Source of the DNA: [Pseudopropionibacterium] massiliense
GTDB lineage: Bacteria > Actinomycetota > Actinomycetes > Propionibacteriales > Propionibacteriaceae
Assembly (NCBI RefSeq): GCF_900607225.1
Contig: NZ_LR027842.1
Location: 1,594,396-1,658,395, forward strand
Length of the DNA: 64,000 nucleotides
Direction of reading: 5' to 3'
A program made the translations under genes and the position numbers. Of this stretch, positions 48,601 to 58,217 are shown one piece after another (position 1 is the stretch's first letter; each line of letters starts with the position of its first letter). The notes beneath the pieces were generated by a model, which was not told the origin of the DNA, searched no databases, and saw only the letters and a program-made list of their open reading frames with translations.

Positions 48601-49086
48601 TCAGCGCCTCCCGGAACCCAACCGGTTGCGGGCCCGCAGCGCCCGCTGCGCCTCACGGTTCGCGTCGCGTTCGGCTATGCTCTGTCGCTTGTCCCAGTCC
48701 CTCTTGCCCGTGGCGACGGCTATCTCGACCTTGGCGTAGCCATCCTTGAAGTAGATCGACAGCGGAACGATCGTCCTGCCCGTGGCTTCGGTCTCCTTGG
48801 CGAGCCGGGTGATCTCCCTGCGATTGAGCAGCAGTTTGCGGGAACGCTTGGCGGCGTGGTTGCGCCAGGTACCGAACTCGTACTCGGGAATGTTGACGTT
48901 GCGCAGCCAGACCTCGCCGTCATCCACGGTGGCGAACGCCTCGGCGAGGGAGACCCGCCCCATTCGCAGGGTCTTGACCTCGGTTCCGGTGAGCACGAGC
49001 CCGGCCTCGTAGGTCTCGCCGATCTGATAGTCGTGGCGGGCCTTCTTGTTCTGGGCGACGAGTTTACGTCCGGTTTCCCTGGGCAT
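48601..49086 (-). CDS. smpB: SsrA-binding protein SmpB
   Basis: 161 residues; binds the tRNA-like end of tmRNA. Conserved [36 protein letters not shown] and a basic C-terminal tail ([18 protein letters not shown]) are present. It lies about 700 bases from ssrA on the same strand, with the DUF1707 gene between. Confidence 0.96.
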   Translation of the reverse strand: MPRETGRKLVAQNKKARHDYQIGETYEAGLVLTGTEVKTLRMGRVSLAEAFATVDDGEVWLRNVNIPEYEFGTWRNHAAKRSRKLLLNRREITRLAKETEATGRTIVPLSIYFKDGYAKVEIAVATGKRDWDKRQSIAERDANREAQRALRARNRLGSGRR

Positions 49087-49110
49087 CCCGTAATGATGCC
49101 ACGTTCAGAT

Positions 49111-50454
49111 TCAGCTGAACCAGCGGGACATCGGATTTGTCACGGAACCGTTCTCCCAGACCATGAGGTGCAGGTGGCAGCCGGTCGAGTAGCCGGTGGT
49201 TCCCACGTACCCGATGACCTGCCCCTGGCTCACGTGATCCCCGACCGAGACCACGTAGCTGGTGGCGTGGTTGTACCCGGTGGTCACGTAGGTGCCGCCC
49301 TTGCTGCCGTGGTCGATCATGAGGCGGTTGCCGTACCCGGCGTTGAAGTAGCGTTCCGAGACCACGCCGTCCCCAGCTGCGCGGATCGGCGCTCCGCAGC
49401 CGGCAGCGAAGTCGGTGCCGTCGTGCAGTTTGCTGTAGCCCAGGACAGGGTGGACCCGCATGCCGTAGGGAGAGCTGATGGCACCGTCCACCGGACGGAT
49501 GAAACCACTGCTCGAGGAGGAACCCTTGTTCGACGAGCCGGAGGAGGATGAACCGCTCTCCTGGGAGGAGCGTTCACGGGCCTGCCGTTCCTCCTCCTCG
49601 CGCTTCTGCTGGGCGATGCGTTCCTGAATGCGACGGTCGACCTCGTTGGCCTCACTCTCCAGTTCGCTTTGACGCCCCTTCTCGGCCGTCAGCTGCGAGT
49701 CGGCCTTCTCCTTGGCGGCGTCACGCTGGGACACCTTCTCCGCGACCTCGGCACGCTTCGCCTTCGCGGCTTCTTCGGCTGCCTTGGAGGTTTCAAGCTG
49801 TTCCGCTGCCGCCTTGCGCGCCTCCGCAGCTGACGCCTCGGCCTCATCGGCCTCCTTCTTGGCTGCATCCAGCTGGAATCGCCGCGAGGTCAGCTCATCC
49901 AGTTCGAGCGCGCTGGAACTGAACAACGTGTCAGCCAGTTGGGCCCGCTGATTCATGTTGCCCGTGCCGACATCGCTGAAGAGGACAGACAGCTCGGCCA
50001 GCCCGCCGTTCTGCTGAGTGATGACCGTGATCTCCTCGGAGGTCCGGGCATCCACGGAATCATAGGCAGCCTGAGCGGCGGCAACGTCCGCCTTTGCCTT
50101 CTTGGCCTTTGTCTCCGCCGCTGCCAGTTCCGAGGCACGCTGGGTGTCCACTTCCTTTGCCGCCGTGAGTTTGCTCTCGGCATCGGACAGCGCGGTTTCG
50201 GCAGATGCGAGCTCCGTTTTTGCCGCCTCGAGGGCACTCACCGCATCGGTGAGTTCCTTGGATGCTCCCTCCACAACGGACTTCTGGGCCTCGATCTGTG
50301 AATCCAACTGGTCGCGTCTGTCATCCAAGTCATCCGCCACGGCTCGAGTCGCGAGCGTGCCGAGCATCGTGAGGCTCAGCACCGACGCGATCAGGCCGCA
50401 GGCGATTCGTTTGAGGATGGGGTTGTCGGGTAGATGGGGAAGAGCCCGATTCAC
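49111..50454 (-). CDS. M23-family peptidoglycan hydrolase, FtsEX partner
   Basis: 447 residues. Signal peptide (about 15-40), long coiled coil (about 45-290, Ala/Glu/Lys-rich) and C-terminal LytM/M23 domain with HDGTDFA and HLHL zinc ligands. The layout equals EnvC or the FtsX-activated PcsB-type hydrolases, and its gene directly follows ftsX, so FtsEX probably controls its activity at the septum. Starts at GTG 50454 with AAGGAG upstream. Both zinc motifs are intact, unlike the degenerate EnvC, so it may cleave peptidoglycan itself. Confidence 0.87.
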   Translation of the reverse strand: MNRALPHLPDNPILKRIACGLIASVLSLTMLGTLATRAVADDLDDRRDQLDSQIEAQKSVVEGASKELTDAVSALEAAKTELASAETALSDAESKLTAAKEVDTQRASELAAAETKAKKAKADVAAAQAAYDSVDARTSEEITVITQQNGGLAELSVLFSDVGTGNMNQRAQLADTLFSSSALELDELTSRRFQLDAAKKEADEAEASAAEARKAAAEQLETSKAAEEAAKAKRAEVAEKVSQRDAAKEKADSQLTAEKGRQSELESEANEVDRRIQERIAQQKREEEERQARERSSQESGSSSSGSSNKGSSSSSGFIRPVDGAISSPYGMRVHPVLGYSKLHDGTDFAAGCGAPIRAAGDGVVSERYFNAGYGNRLMIDHGSKGGTYVTTGYNHATSYVVSVGDHVSQGQVIGYVGTTGYSTGCHLHLMVWENGSVTNPMSRWFS

Positions 50455-50471
50455 CTTGATCTCCTTACACG

Positions 50472-51374
50472 TCAGATTCTCAGGTATTTCCTGGTCGCCA
50501 GCAGCGTCGGAATGATCGACAGAGCAATACCAACCACCGCCATGTAGATAATGGCATTGAACACGTGGTCAGGGCCAATCCAAGCTATGGCAGGGAGCGC
50601 GTTTCGCGCAGCATTCTCAATCACTAGATAATAGGTAATTGCAATTGAGCCAGATGAGATGAGGACACCGATCAAGCCTGCGATGAGGCTTTCAAGCAGG
50701 AAGGGCAGCAGGATGTAGAAGTTGGACGCCCCGACCAGGCGCATGATGCCGATCTCGCGTCGCCGCGTGAAGGCCGCCATCCGGATGGTGGTCGAGATCT
50801 GCAGTGCAGCGGCGAGCAGCAGCAGAACACTCATGCCGATCGTTGCCCACTGGAGCCCTCCCAGAATCTTGAACACGGGATCGAGAACGCTCCTCAGGTC
50901 CCGTACGTTCTGGACCCCTTGAAGTCCCTGCGCCTCACTCACGACACCCCTGTAGTTCTCAGGGTTGTTCAGGCTGACACGGAAGGAGTCCTGCATCTGC
51001 TCGACGGTGCGGGACGCGAGGACCGGGGAGTCCTTGAACACCCGCTGGAACTCCTTGAAGGCCTCTTCCTGTGACTCGTAGAAAACCTCTTTGACCTCAG
51101 GGTTGGCCTTGAGCGCGGATTCAATCGCCTCGCGCTGGGCGTCCGTGGTCGCCTTTCCCGGTTCGCAGGTACCTCCTGTGCTGCGTTCGACACACAGGAA
51201 GACGGAGATCTCGACCTTGCCGTACCAGCGGTCCTTGACCAGATCCACCTCCATGGACGTGAGCATGCCGAATCCGAAGAGCGAAAGAGAAACCGACATG
51301 GTGACTATGACCGCTATGGTCATCGCCATGTTGCGCTTCAACCCGGACCAAGTCTCCCGAAACGTGTGCCGCAT
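50472..51374 (-). CDS. ftsX: cell-division protein FtsX
   Basis: 300 residues, four transmembrane helices: one N-terminal (about 17-40), then an extracellular loop (about 45-170) and three C-terminal ones (ISMSVLLLLAAALQIS, LLPFLLESLIAGLIGVLIS and a last one near the end). The loop contains a cysteine pair (CVERSTGGTC). Anchors FtsE and transmits its ATP cycle to the periplasmic hydrolase. Confidence 0.95.
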   Translation of the reverse strand: MRHTFRETWSGLKRNMAMTIAVIVTMSVSLSLFGFGMLTSMEVDLVKDRWYGKVEISVFLCVERSTGGTCEPGKATTDAQREAIESALKANPEVKEVFYESQEEAFKEFQRVFKDSPVLASRTVEQMQDSFRVSLNNPENYRGVVSEAQGLQGVQNVRDLRSVLDPVFKILGGLQWATIGMSVLLLLAAALQISTTIRMAAFTRRREIGIMRLVGASNFYILLPFLLESLIAGLIGVLISSGSIAITYYLVIENAARNALPAIAWIGPDHVFNAIIYMAVVGIALSIIPTLLATRKYLRI

Positions 51375-51391
51375 TTGATTCTCCCGGTTTC

Positions 51392-52078
51392 TCAGTTGAC
51401 GCCGTAGACGCCCTTGGCCTGGTCACGCACGAGTTCTCCCTTGCGCAGCTCCAGGACGCGACGCCGCATCTGATCCACGATCGAGGAATCGTGGGTGGCC
51501 ATGATCACTGTGGTCTCAGTACGATTGATCCGATCGAGCAGCTTCATGATGCCGACGCTGGTCTCCGGATCGAGGTTTCCCGTTGGCTCATCGGCGATGA
51601 GAATTTTTGGACGGTTCACGAATGCCCGCGCGATCGCAACCCTCTGCTGCTCGCCTCCCGACAGTTCCTCGTTCAGCCGGTTCTCCTTGCCCTCCAGACC
51701 GACAAGTCTGAGGGTCTCCGGAACCACTTCACGGATGACACGGGACGGTTTGCCTATCACCTGCAGGGCAAAGGCCACGTTCTCATAGACGGTCTTGCCG
51801 GGAAGCAGACGGAAATCTTGGAACACCGTACCGATCTGGCGGCGCAGCGCAGGTACCTTCCACTGGTTGAGAGTCGAGAGATTCTTGCCCGCGACGTACA
51901 ACGTCCCCTTCGTCGGCCGATATTCACGCAGAATGAGCCGGAGGAAGGTTGATTTTCCGGATCCCGACTGGCCCACGAGGAACACGAACTCGCCCTTGGC
52001 TATCTCAAGGTTGATGTTGCGAAGTGCCGGGCGGTCCTGCCCGGCATAGAACTTCGTGACGTCCTCGAAAGTGATCAC
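51392..52078 (-). CDS. ftsE: cell-division ATP-binding protein FtsE
   Basis: 228 residues, ABC ATPase. Walker [10 protein letters not shown], signature [14 protein letters not shown], Walker [17 protein letters not shown] 52078 behind GGAGC. First gene of ftsE-ftsX-M23, with a 7-bp inverted repeat (52109-52125) 30 bases upstream. Confidence 0.96.
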   Translation of the reverse strand: MITFEDVTKFYAGQDRPALRNINLEIAKGEFVFLVGQSGSGKSTFLRLILREYRPTKGTLYVAGKNLSTLNQWKVPALRRQIGTVFQDFRLLPGKTVYENVAFALQVIGKPSRVIREVVPETLRLVGLEGKENRLNEELSGGEQQRVAIARAFVNRPKILIADEPTGNLDPETSVGIMKLLDRINRTETTVIMATHDSSIVDQMRRRVLELRKGELVRDQAKGVYGVN

Positions 52079-52356
52079 TGTGCTGCTCCGACCGACTAGG
52101 GGAAGTTTCCTGAGAGTATCTCAGGACACGGCCTGTAGCAGTTAACCACGCCCCACCAAACCTGCTCAACCAACACGCCGCTACCAGTTGATCCGGGTTG
52201 AGAGTCTCATCCGGGCAAGGACCCCCGAGGCGTGACCAACCGACACACAGCTGCCCGAATGCGTACGCGACGAGCTACGGGCAGGACCGGTGTGGCGGCA
52301 CGGCGCCTCAGTTCGTCGAGGCTCCCGCCCCACACGAGGGGGCTCCGACTACTTGA
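52079..52356. other. intergenic region between ftsE and prfB
   Basis: 278 bases with no supportable gene. It holds the ftsE upstream palindrome (52109-52125) and a candidate -10 GATACT inside it on the minus strand. The part near prfB carries G+C-rich sequence without a clear hairpin. Confidence 0.4.
52109..52125. promoter_or_regulatory. inverted repeat upstream of ftsE
   Basis: CCTGAGA, GTA, TCTCAGG: seven-base perfect arms with a 3-base gap, centred 39 bases before the ftsE GTG. On the minus strand it contains GATACT, a plausible -10, so it may be an operator for the FtsEX operon. Confidence 0.45.
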
Positions 52357-53472
52357 CTACTTGGCGCCACCCTCGCTCTTCTTGCGCCATCGGATACCCG
52401 CATCGATGAAGCCATCGAGGTCGCCATCGAAAACCGCGTCCGGATTTCCCACCTCGTACTCGGTACGCAGATCCTTGACCATCTGGTACGGGTTCATCAC
52501 GTAGGAACGCATCTGCGCCCCCCAGGAGTTCCCCCCGTCACCCTTGAGCGCGTTCATCTCCTTCTCGCGTTCCTGCCGGGCCAGTTCCAAGAGCCTCGAC
52601 TGGAGCACGCGCAAGGCCGCCGCCTTGTTCTGCAGCTGCGACTTCTCGTTCTGGCAGCTGACGACCACACCAGTGGGCAGATGTGTGATGCGTACGGCCG
52701 AGTCCGTGGTGTTGACGGACTGTCCACCGGGCCCCGAGGAACGGAAAACGTCGACCCTGATGTCGGCCTCCGGGATGTCGATGTGGTCGGTTTCCTCGGT
52801 GACGGGCAGCACCTCGACACCAGCGAAGGAGGTCTGCCGACGGCCCTGGTTGTCGAATGGGGAGATCCGCACGAGACGGTGAGTGCCCTGCTCCACGGAG
52901 AGTGTGCCGTAGGCGAAGGGTGCCTTGACCGCGAAGGTGGCAGATTTCAGGCCCGCCTCCTCCGCGTAGGACGTGTCATACACCTCGACGGTGTAACCAT
53001 GGCGTTCCGACCACCGCAGGTACATGCGCATCAGTTTCTCCGCGAAATCCGCGGCATCAACCCCTCCGGCCTCGGCGCGAATGGTAACCAGCGCGTCCCG
53101 GGAGTCGTACTCGCCGGACAGCAGGGTGCGAACCTCGAGCGCCTCGATTTCCCCGGCGAGCCGGTTGAGTTCACGCTCCACCTCCCCTCTCGCGTCTGCA
53201 TCGTCCTCCTCGACGGCCAGTTCGAACATGACGGCAGCATCATCGAGACGACCTCGCAGCGTCTCGAGGCGCTCCACCTCGGCCTGCCGCGCGGACAGGG
53301 TCGAGGTGACCCGCTGGGCATTGTCCTGGTCATCCCAGAGGTCGGGAGCAGCCACCTCCTCCGCGAGCCGTGCAATCTCAGCGCGCAACCTCGGCAGGTC
53401 GGCCACCGCCTCGATGGATTCCAAGGACTTGCCGAGCTGGTCAATCTGGGTCATGAGGTCTGCATCCGCCAC
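52357..53472 (-). CDS. prfB: peptide chain release factor 2
   Basis: 371 residues from GTG 53472; reads UGA and UAA. GGQ motif [15 protein letters not shown] for peptidyl-tRNA hydrolysis and the stop-codon reader RISPFDN (SPF) are present. No internal UGA frameshift site is visible near the start, so the autoregulatory frameshift of E. coli prfB is absent. An ATG seven codons in (53454) is an alternative start. Same order as in mycobacteria (prfB upstream of ftsE). Confidence 0.94.
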   Translation of the reverse strand: MADADLMTQIDQLGKSLESIEAVADLPRLRAEIARLAEEVAAPDLWDDQDNAQRVTSTLSARQAEVERLETLRGRLDDAAVMFELAVEEDDADARGEVERELNRLAGEIEALEVRTLLSGEYDSRDALVTIRAEAGGVDAADFAEKLMRMYLRWSERHGYTVEVYDTSYAEEAGLKSATFAVKAPFAYGTLSVEQGTHRLVRISPFDNQGRRQTSFAGVEVLPVTEETDHIDIPEADIRVDVFRSSGPGGQSVNTTDSAVRITHLPTGVVVSCQNEKSQLQNKAAALRVLQSRLLELARQEREKEMNALKGDGGNSWGAQMRSYVMNPYQMVKDLRTEYEVGNPDAVFDGDLDGFIDAGIRWRKKSEGGAK

Positions 53473-53546
53473 AAGCGGGCAGTCTACCGCCTTGCGTCTG
53501 TACCGATGACTGGTTGAATTGGTGTCCCCGGAGAAAGGAAGCACGA

Positions 53547-54014
53547 ATGGCTGCGACGAAAACTCGTCTCAAGGCCGAGCTGGCAAAAGCGCTGCGGGCG
53601 AAGGACGAGTTCACCAAGTCCACGATCCGCATGATGCTGGCTGCCATCACCGTCGAGGAGGTGGCCGGCAAGGTGGCACGCGAGCTGAGCGACGCCGAGG
53701 AACTGGCCGTCATCACGAAGGAACGCCGCAAGCGTCTCGATTCAGCCGCGACGTATGCCGAGGCCGGGCGTCCTGAGCTCGCCGAGAAGGAGAACGCCGA
53801 AGCCGAGTTCATGGCCGGATACCTACCTGCCCCGCTGACCGATCAGGAATTGGACGCACTTGTCGAGGCGGAGGTTGCAAGAGTGAGAGCCAACGGCGAA
53901 GCGCCATCCATGAAACACATGGGCACCGTCGTGAAAGCCGTGAACGCGGCCGCCGCGGGCCGCGCCCCGGGGGCCGAGGTGGCGGCCCGTGTCAAGGCTG
54001 CTCTGCTCAGCTGA
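53547..54014 (+). CDS. GatB/YqeY-domain protein
   Basis: 155 residues, all-helical. [22 protein letters not shown] and the C-terminal helix-rich part resemble the YqeY family, whose domain is shared with GatB of the tRNA amidotransferase. Function unknown. AAAGGAAG precedes the ATG; the frame extends 11 codons upstream without a better start. Forty-two bases later a tRNA-Val gene starts. Confidence 0.85.
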   Translation: MAATKTRLKAELAKALRAKDEFTKSTIRMMLAAITVEEVAGKVARELSDAEELAVITKERRKRLDSAATYAEAGRPELAEKENAEAEFMAGYLPAPLTDQELDALVEAEVARVRANGEAPSMKHMGTVVKAVNAAAAGRAPGAEVAARVKAALLS

Positions 54015-54056
54015 CTTGGCCAGGCCCTGTCCCTTTGCCACAATGGGCAGGCCCGA

Positions 54057-54130
54057 GGGCGCATAGCTCAGCTGGTCAGAGCACCTGCCTTACAAGCAGG
54101 GGGTCGGGGGTTCAAGTCCCTCTGCGCCCA
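54057..54130 (+). tRNA. tRNA-Val(TAC)
   Basis: 74 bases with a seven-pair acceptor stem (GGGCGCA/TGCGCCC), D arm GCTC/GAGC, anticodon arm CCTGC/GCAGG with loop CTTACAA and anticodon TAC, T arm with TTCAAGT, discriminator A. CCA is not encoded. Confidence 0.95.
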
Positions 54131-54293
54131 CCGGGGACGTCGGGCTCGGTCAAGATCTCACAGAGTTCGGTCCACGATGTCCCTACGAGCGGTTCAAGTC
54201 CTGGAAGCAGCCGATTCGGACGTGCGACACATGACGAGAGCTCACCGGGGATCTAGACTGAATTCTTGAGCAGGCGGACGGGAAGGGAAGTGG

Positions 54294-55457
54294 ATGACGG
54301 ACGATTCGTCGTGGCCCACCGGTCCCCGCAGGTCAGCTGATTACGGGGCGTCCGCCCGGCACGCCAAGACGATCGACCCGGTTCCATCCCGGGGGCGGCA
54401 TTCACTTTCAGAACCCGATTTCGACCCGGAACCTGCGCGCAGAGGGGCTCGCAGGTTCATGGACCCCGAGCCCGAACACTGGTACGAACCGAGTCAGGAT
54501 TCGTACGACACCCCGGCGCCACTGCACGTCGACGGCCGCGGACACCGGGAAGACTCCTGGCCGGATTCCACCGCCAGGCCCGGGCCCGAGCCGGTCTCCG
54601 ACTTCTGGGCAGTTGCAGAGGCCCGGAGCCGGGCCTCTGCTGTGGACGTGGAGGCCGACCCACCGGAGCACGCCCACGAATCCGACCCGAACCCCTCGTC
54701 GCCATCCTCCCCGAACACCACCAACGAGGAGGACCGGCGGGTCGTCCCGGCCCGGGCCGTCACACCCGATCTCTCGGGCAGGGTGAAACGGATCGGCTTG
54801 GCGGTCCTGACCGGAGTTCTAGTCATCGCGCTCAGCATCACGATCTGGTTCTGGAGCACCCGCGGCGCCTGGGAGTTCGCCTCTCTCTGGCCTTTCGAAG
54901 CCGCATCACAGGAAACGCAGGGATCCCCGGATCCCGAGAACACCGAGGCCGCGAAACCCGCCAGCAGCGAGCAGGTTCTCGACGACACCAAGTTCTCCGT
55001 CCCCGCCGGTTGGAGTGAGTACGTCAATGATCTGCCGCTGCCCGAGCCCGGCCGTCTGGTGACGAGACTCCACCACACCGAAACCGGGATCCTCCTGCAG
55101 GTGACCTCGGTGACTCCCAAAAGCGATCTCAGCGACTTGGCCTCGGCCTGCACAACATTGTCGAGTGGACAGCAGGAACGGTTCACGGACATCACTGCCA
55201 CGCCGGCCGTCTCGGTTGGCATCAACCAGGCTCAGGGGGCGGGTGTCACGTGCGGCTTCCACGGAACCCGTGTCAAGGACAACGTGCCCAACACGGTCAC
55301 GTTCACTCTCCTGCTGCGAGCCAACGACAGCCACGTCCTGATTCTTCGCAACATCATCCCGGATTCCGTCAGCAGCGGCACCGCCGCTCGCCAAGAGCTG
55401 GCGGGCATGAACTGCACCGTCAGCCTCAACTTCGGGGTCGCCCTTCCCCTCTGCTGA
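54294..55457 (+). CDS. membrane-anchored hypothetical protein
   Basis: 387 residues: a low-complexity, Pro/Asp/Ser-rich cytoplasmic region (1-165), one transmembrane helix (about 167-188) and an extracellular C-terminal domain (about 215-387) with four cysteines. Single-pass topology with a basic KR just before the helix. No family recognised. GGGAAGGGAAG precedes the ATG. Convergent with pfk. Confidence 0.65.
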   Translation: MTDDSSWPTGPRRSADYGASARHAKTIDPVPSRGRHSLSEPDFDPEPARRGARRFMDPEPEHWYEPSQDSYDTPAPLHVDGRGHREDSWPDSTARPGPEPVSDFWAVAEARSRASAVDVEADPPEHAHESDPNPSSPSSPNTTNEEDRRVVPARAVTPDLSGRVKRIGLAVLTGVLVIALSITIWFWSTRGAWEFASLWPFEAASQETQGSPDPENTEAAKPASSEQVLDDTKFSVPAGWSEYVNDLPLPEPGRLVTRLHHTETGILLQVTSVTPKSDLSDLASACTTLSSGQQERFTDITATPAVSVGINQAQGAGVTCGFHGTRVKDNVPNTVTFTLLLRANDSHVLILRNIIPDSVSSGTAARQELAGMNCTVSLNFGVALPLC

Positions 55458-55472
55458 CGGACACCTGCCCGG

Positions 55473-57686
55473 TCATTTCTGGCCGGGACGGCGGCTCAGG
55501 ACATCGAAGGGCTTGCGCAGGGACCGCCACCACTGGGTACGAGGACGCATGCGCTCCCAGTCCATGTCCTCCGTCACGTCACGCAATGCGGCGAACAAGC
55601 CATCGACACCGGCGTGTGCAGCGGCGTACTGCGTGGATCCGGTCCGCAGCTGACGGTCCAGGTACCCGATGGCGTTCCAGGCCAGCCGGGTGGCGTTGAT
55701 GCGGTCGAACGGCGAGGGGGTGCCTCCCTGCTGCAGGTGTCCGACCACGGATTCTCTCACGGAGAAGCTGCCTTTCCCCTCGGCCTCGTAGAGTTTGCCC
55801 AACACCTCGGTGGTGTAGTGCTCGCTGGTCCCCTCCCCCACCACGGCCAGGTAGAAGTTCCGCCCGGAGTCGAATGCGTCGACGAGTGCCTTGATGTCGG
55901 TCTCGAGCTCGGTCAGGGTTATCCCGGTCTCCGGGAGATACGCCTTCTCGGCTCCCCCAGCCAGGCCCCCGACCAGCGGCAGGAAACCGCAGCCGCGGCC
56001 CATCGTCTCCACGATGAACGCCCGTCTGCTGGCCGAGGCGCTCATCCGCAGCATGTCGATCGCATCCACGACCGTGTTGAGGGCTGTGTCCGCCCCGACT
56101 GCCATCGGCCAGCACGGAAGATTGTTGTCGATGCTCGCCGGCACCACCGCGATCGGAATGTTGAAGGCAGGATAACGCCGGCGTTCCCGCTCCATCAGAT
56201 CAACCGAAGCGTAGGCGTGGTACCCACCCATCACCAGGAGAGCGTCCACCTGATGGTCCTCCAGTTGACGCGCCATCGAATAGAGCTCGGCTTCCGAGGG
56301 GACGTAGCGACGGGTCCCGAAATCCGCTCCTCCGGTGTGGGCCATGCCCTCGACATCGGCCCAGTCGACATCGTCGAAGTTGCCCTCGATCAGGCCCGGC
56401 ATTCCACCACGTACCGCAAGCATCTGGTAGCCGAGGTCGATACCGGAGCGCACCGCGACCCTCGCCAACTGGTTCATACCCGGGGCCAGCGCCCCGGCGT
56501 GCATGATCGCGATTCTCCTGCCCGCGGGATCCGCGACGGATGGTCGCGCCTCGGTGATGGCCCGGTAGATGTCGATCATCATCTGGAACCCGGGCCCGCG
56601 AGAAGAAATGGCGGCCTCGTAGTCACCTTCAGCGATGTAATCGGCGATCCTGCGGGTCGCCACCACGGAGGCCAGCAAGGGTCGCGTGTCGACGTTGTCA
56701 TTGTGGACACCCACGAGAACGGGTTCGCTCTCGACACCGGCATCGAGCACCTCGGAAACCGCCTCAACCCCGCATGCGGTCGCCATCCACCGATCGTAGG
56801 CCGATGGTTTCCCGCCACGCTGAACGTGTCCCAGGATTGTGATCCGGGCGTCCTCCCCGCTCCTCTCCTTGAGGATGTCGCGGATACGGTTTGCCGTGAT
56901 CGGTTCACCCTGCCGGTCCGCGGCACCCTCGGCGACCACGAGGATCGAGTCGCGTCTCCCGGCCTGCCTTCCCCGAGCGAGGACATCGACCATGCGGTCC
57001 TCCCAACCGTCCCGGGGCGGGGACTCCGGCAGAAAGGTGTAATCCGCGCCGCCGGCTATGGCGCTCATCAACGCGAGGTAACCGCAGTTGCGGCCCATCA
57101 CCTCGATGATGAAGGTCCTCTGGTGAGACTCCGCAGTGGCGGAGATGGCGTCTATCGCCTCCGTTATGCGATGCAACGCGGAATCGGTCCCGATGGTCAT
57201 GTCAGTGCCGACCATGTCGTTGTCGATCGAACCGGCCAGCCCCGCGATCTGGAGGACAGGGTGACGTTCGGCCAGTTCCGACTCAAGCTCGCCGTTGCTC
57301 GTCAGCTCAGCCAACAGCTCACCCCACTCCAGGCGCAGCTGGCGGGTGCCGGTGAGAGACCCGTCGCCTCCTATCACGATCAAACGGTCGATGCCGGAGG
57401 TCACGAGATTCCTCACCGCCGCCTTGCGTCCCTCGCGGTCCCGGAACTCGGGGCAGCGTGCGGTTCCGATGACGGTGCCGCCCTTGTTCAGAATCCCGGA
57501 GACGTCGTTCCAGCCCATCTGTTTGATGTGGTCGCCACCCGTGACGGCTCCCTGCCAACCCTCCTGGATGGCGAAGACCTCAGCGCCCGCCTGGATAGCG
57601 CCCCGCACGATCGCGCGCACAGCGGCATTCATGCCCTGGGCGTCCCCACCCGATGTGAGCACGCCGATTCTCGTTCTGGCGGTCAT
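55473..57686 (-). CDS. pfkA: tandem-domain 6-phosphofructokinase
   Basis: 737 residues containing two fused PFK domains. The N-terminal half has the ATP motif GGDGS (106-110) and the catalytic SIDND (Asp155); MGRNCGYLAL and GHVQRGG follow. The C-terminal half repeats the fold but has GGYHA (487-491) and SIDNN (518-522), i.e. lost ATP and metal residues, as in the regulatory half of animal and fungal PFK. Sequences such as DMTIGTDSALHRI match eukaryotic PFK remarkably well. Start ATG 57686 is preceded by AAGGAGC; GTG two codons earlier is less well placed. Confidence 0.9.
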   Translation of the reverse strand: MTARTRIGVLTSGGDAQGMNAAVRAIVRGAIQAGAEVFAIQEGWQGAVTGGDHIKQMGWNDVSGILNKGGTVIGTARCPEFRDREGRKAAVRNLVTSGIDRLIVIGGDGSLTGTRQLRLEWGELLAELTSNGELESELAERHPVLQIAGLAGSIDNDMVGTDMTIGTDSALHRITEAIDAISATAESHQRTFIIEVMGRNCGYLALMSAIAGGADYTFLPESPPRDGWEDRMVDVLARGRQAGRRDSILVVAEGAADRQGEPITANRIRDILKERSGEDARITILGHVQRGGKPSAYDRWMATACGVEAVSEVLDAGVESEPVLVGVHNDNVDTRPLLASVVATRRIADYIAEGDYEAAISSRGPGFQMMIDIYRAITEARPSVADPAGRRIAIMHAGALAPGMNQLARVAVRSGIDLGYQMLAVRGGMPGLIEGNFDDVDWADVEGMAHTGGADFGTRRYVPSEAELYSMARQLEDHQVDALLVMGGYHAYASVDLMERERRRYPAFNIPIAVVPASIDNNLPCWPMAVGADTALNTVVDAIDMLRMSASASRRAFIVETMGRGCGFLPLVGGLAGGAEKAYLPETGITLTELETDIKALVDAFDSGRNFYLAVVGEGTSEHYTTEVLGKLYEAEGKGSFSVRESVVGHLQQGGTPSPFDRINATRLAWNAIGYLDRQLRTGSTQYAAAHAGVDGLFAALRDVTEDMDWERMRPRTQWWRSLRKPFDVLSRRPGQK

Positions 57687-57711
57687 TTCCACGCTCCTTC
57701 CGAGGTGGGTG

Positions 57712-58119
57712 TCAACGTCGAGCGGCTCCCCTGGGGCGAACCACCTTGTGTGCCTGCCAGTCCGGCGACACGTTTGCGGAACTGGTCAGTGACAGGCCTG
57801 CGGTTGCGGTTCCCTCCGCCAGGTCGCTCGGAGCGACGTAACCGGGCCTTCCGACCTTCGGGGTCAGCAACCAGATGAAACCGGTGGCCGCCAGATCCTT
57901 CATCGCATCCACCAGTCCGTCGACCACGTCACCGTCATCCTCCCGCCACCAGAGAACGACCACGTCCACCGCTTCTATGGCGTCCTCAATCATGTCGGCG
58001 TCAATGACGTCCATGATCTCATCGCGCAGTTCGGGATCGGTGTCCTCGTCCCACCCCAGTTCTTGGACGATCATACCGGCGTCCAGCCCGAGCAATTCGG
58101 CTCCCCGCGCCACGGTCAC
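57712..58119 (-). CDS. DUF3052 family protein
   Basis: 135 residues from GTG 58119 (GGGGAAG upstream). Acidic N-terminal half (ELGWDEDTDPELRDEI), then VVVLWWREDDGDVVDGL and WLLTPKVGRPGYV. Conserved next to aceE in actinobacteria; function unknown. Runs in the same direction as pfkA. Confidence 0.8.
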   Translation of the reverse strand: MTVARGAELLGLDAGMIVQELGWDEDTDPELRDEIMDVIDADMIEDAIEAVDVVVLWWREDDGDVVDGLVDAMKDLAATGFIWLLTPKVGRPGYVAPSDLAEGTATAGLSLTSSANVSPDWQAHKVVRPRGAARR

Positions 58120-58164
58120 GACACTTCCCCTTGAATTATGTGTCCCACGGGATCTAGCCTGCCA

Positions 58165-58195
58165 GATCCCCCGGGCCCTGTGCACCCGGGGGATC
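58165..58195. terminator. hairpin after aceE
   Basis: Perfect 11-bp arms GATCCCCCGGG (58165-58175) and its complement (58185-58195) with a 9-base loop, 23 bases beyond the aceE stop. No U-tract; a typical actinobacterial terminator form. Confidence 0.6.
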
Positions 58196-58217
58196 AGATC
58201 GAATCAGTTTCAAGGCC

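Noticed and set aside
54191-54201. A second GGTTCAAGTCC about 80 bases after the tRNA-Val, possible tRNA remnant or attachment site.
   Set aside because: Only the T-loop core is repeated; no acceptor or anticodon stem and no integrase nearby.
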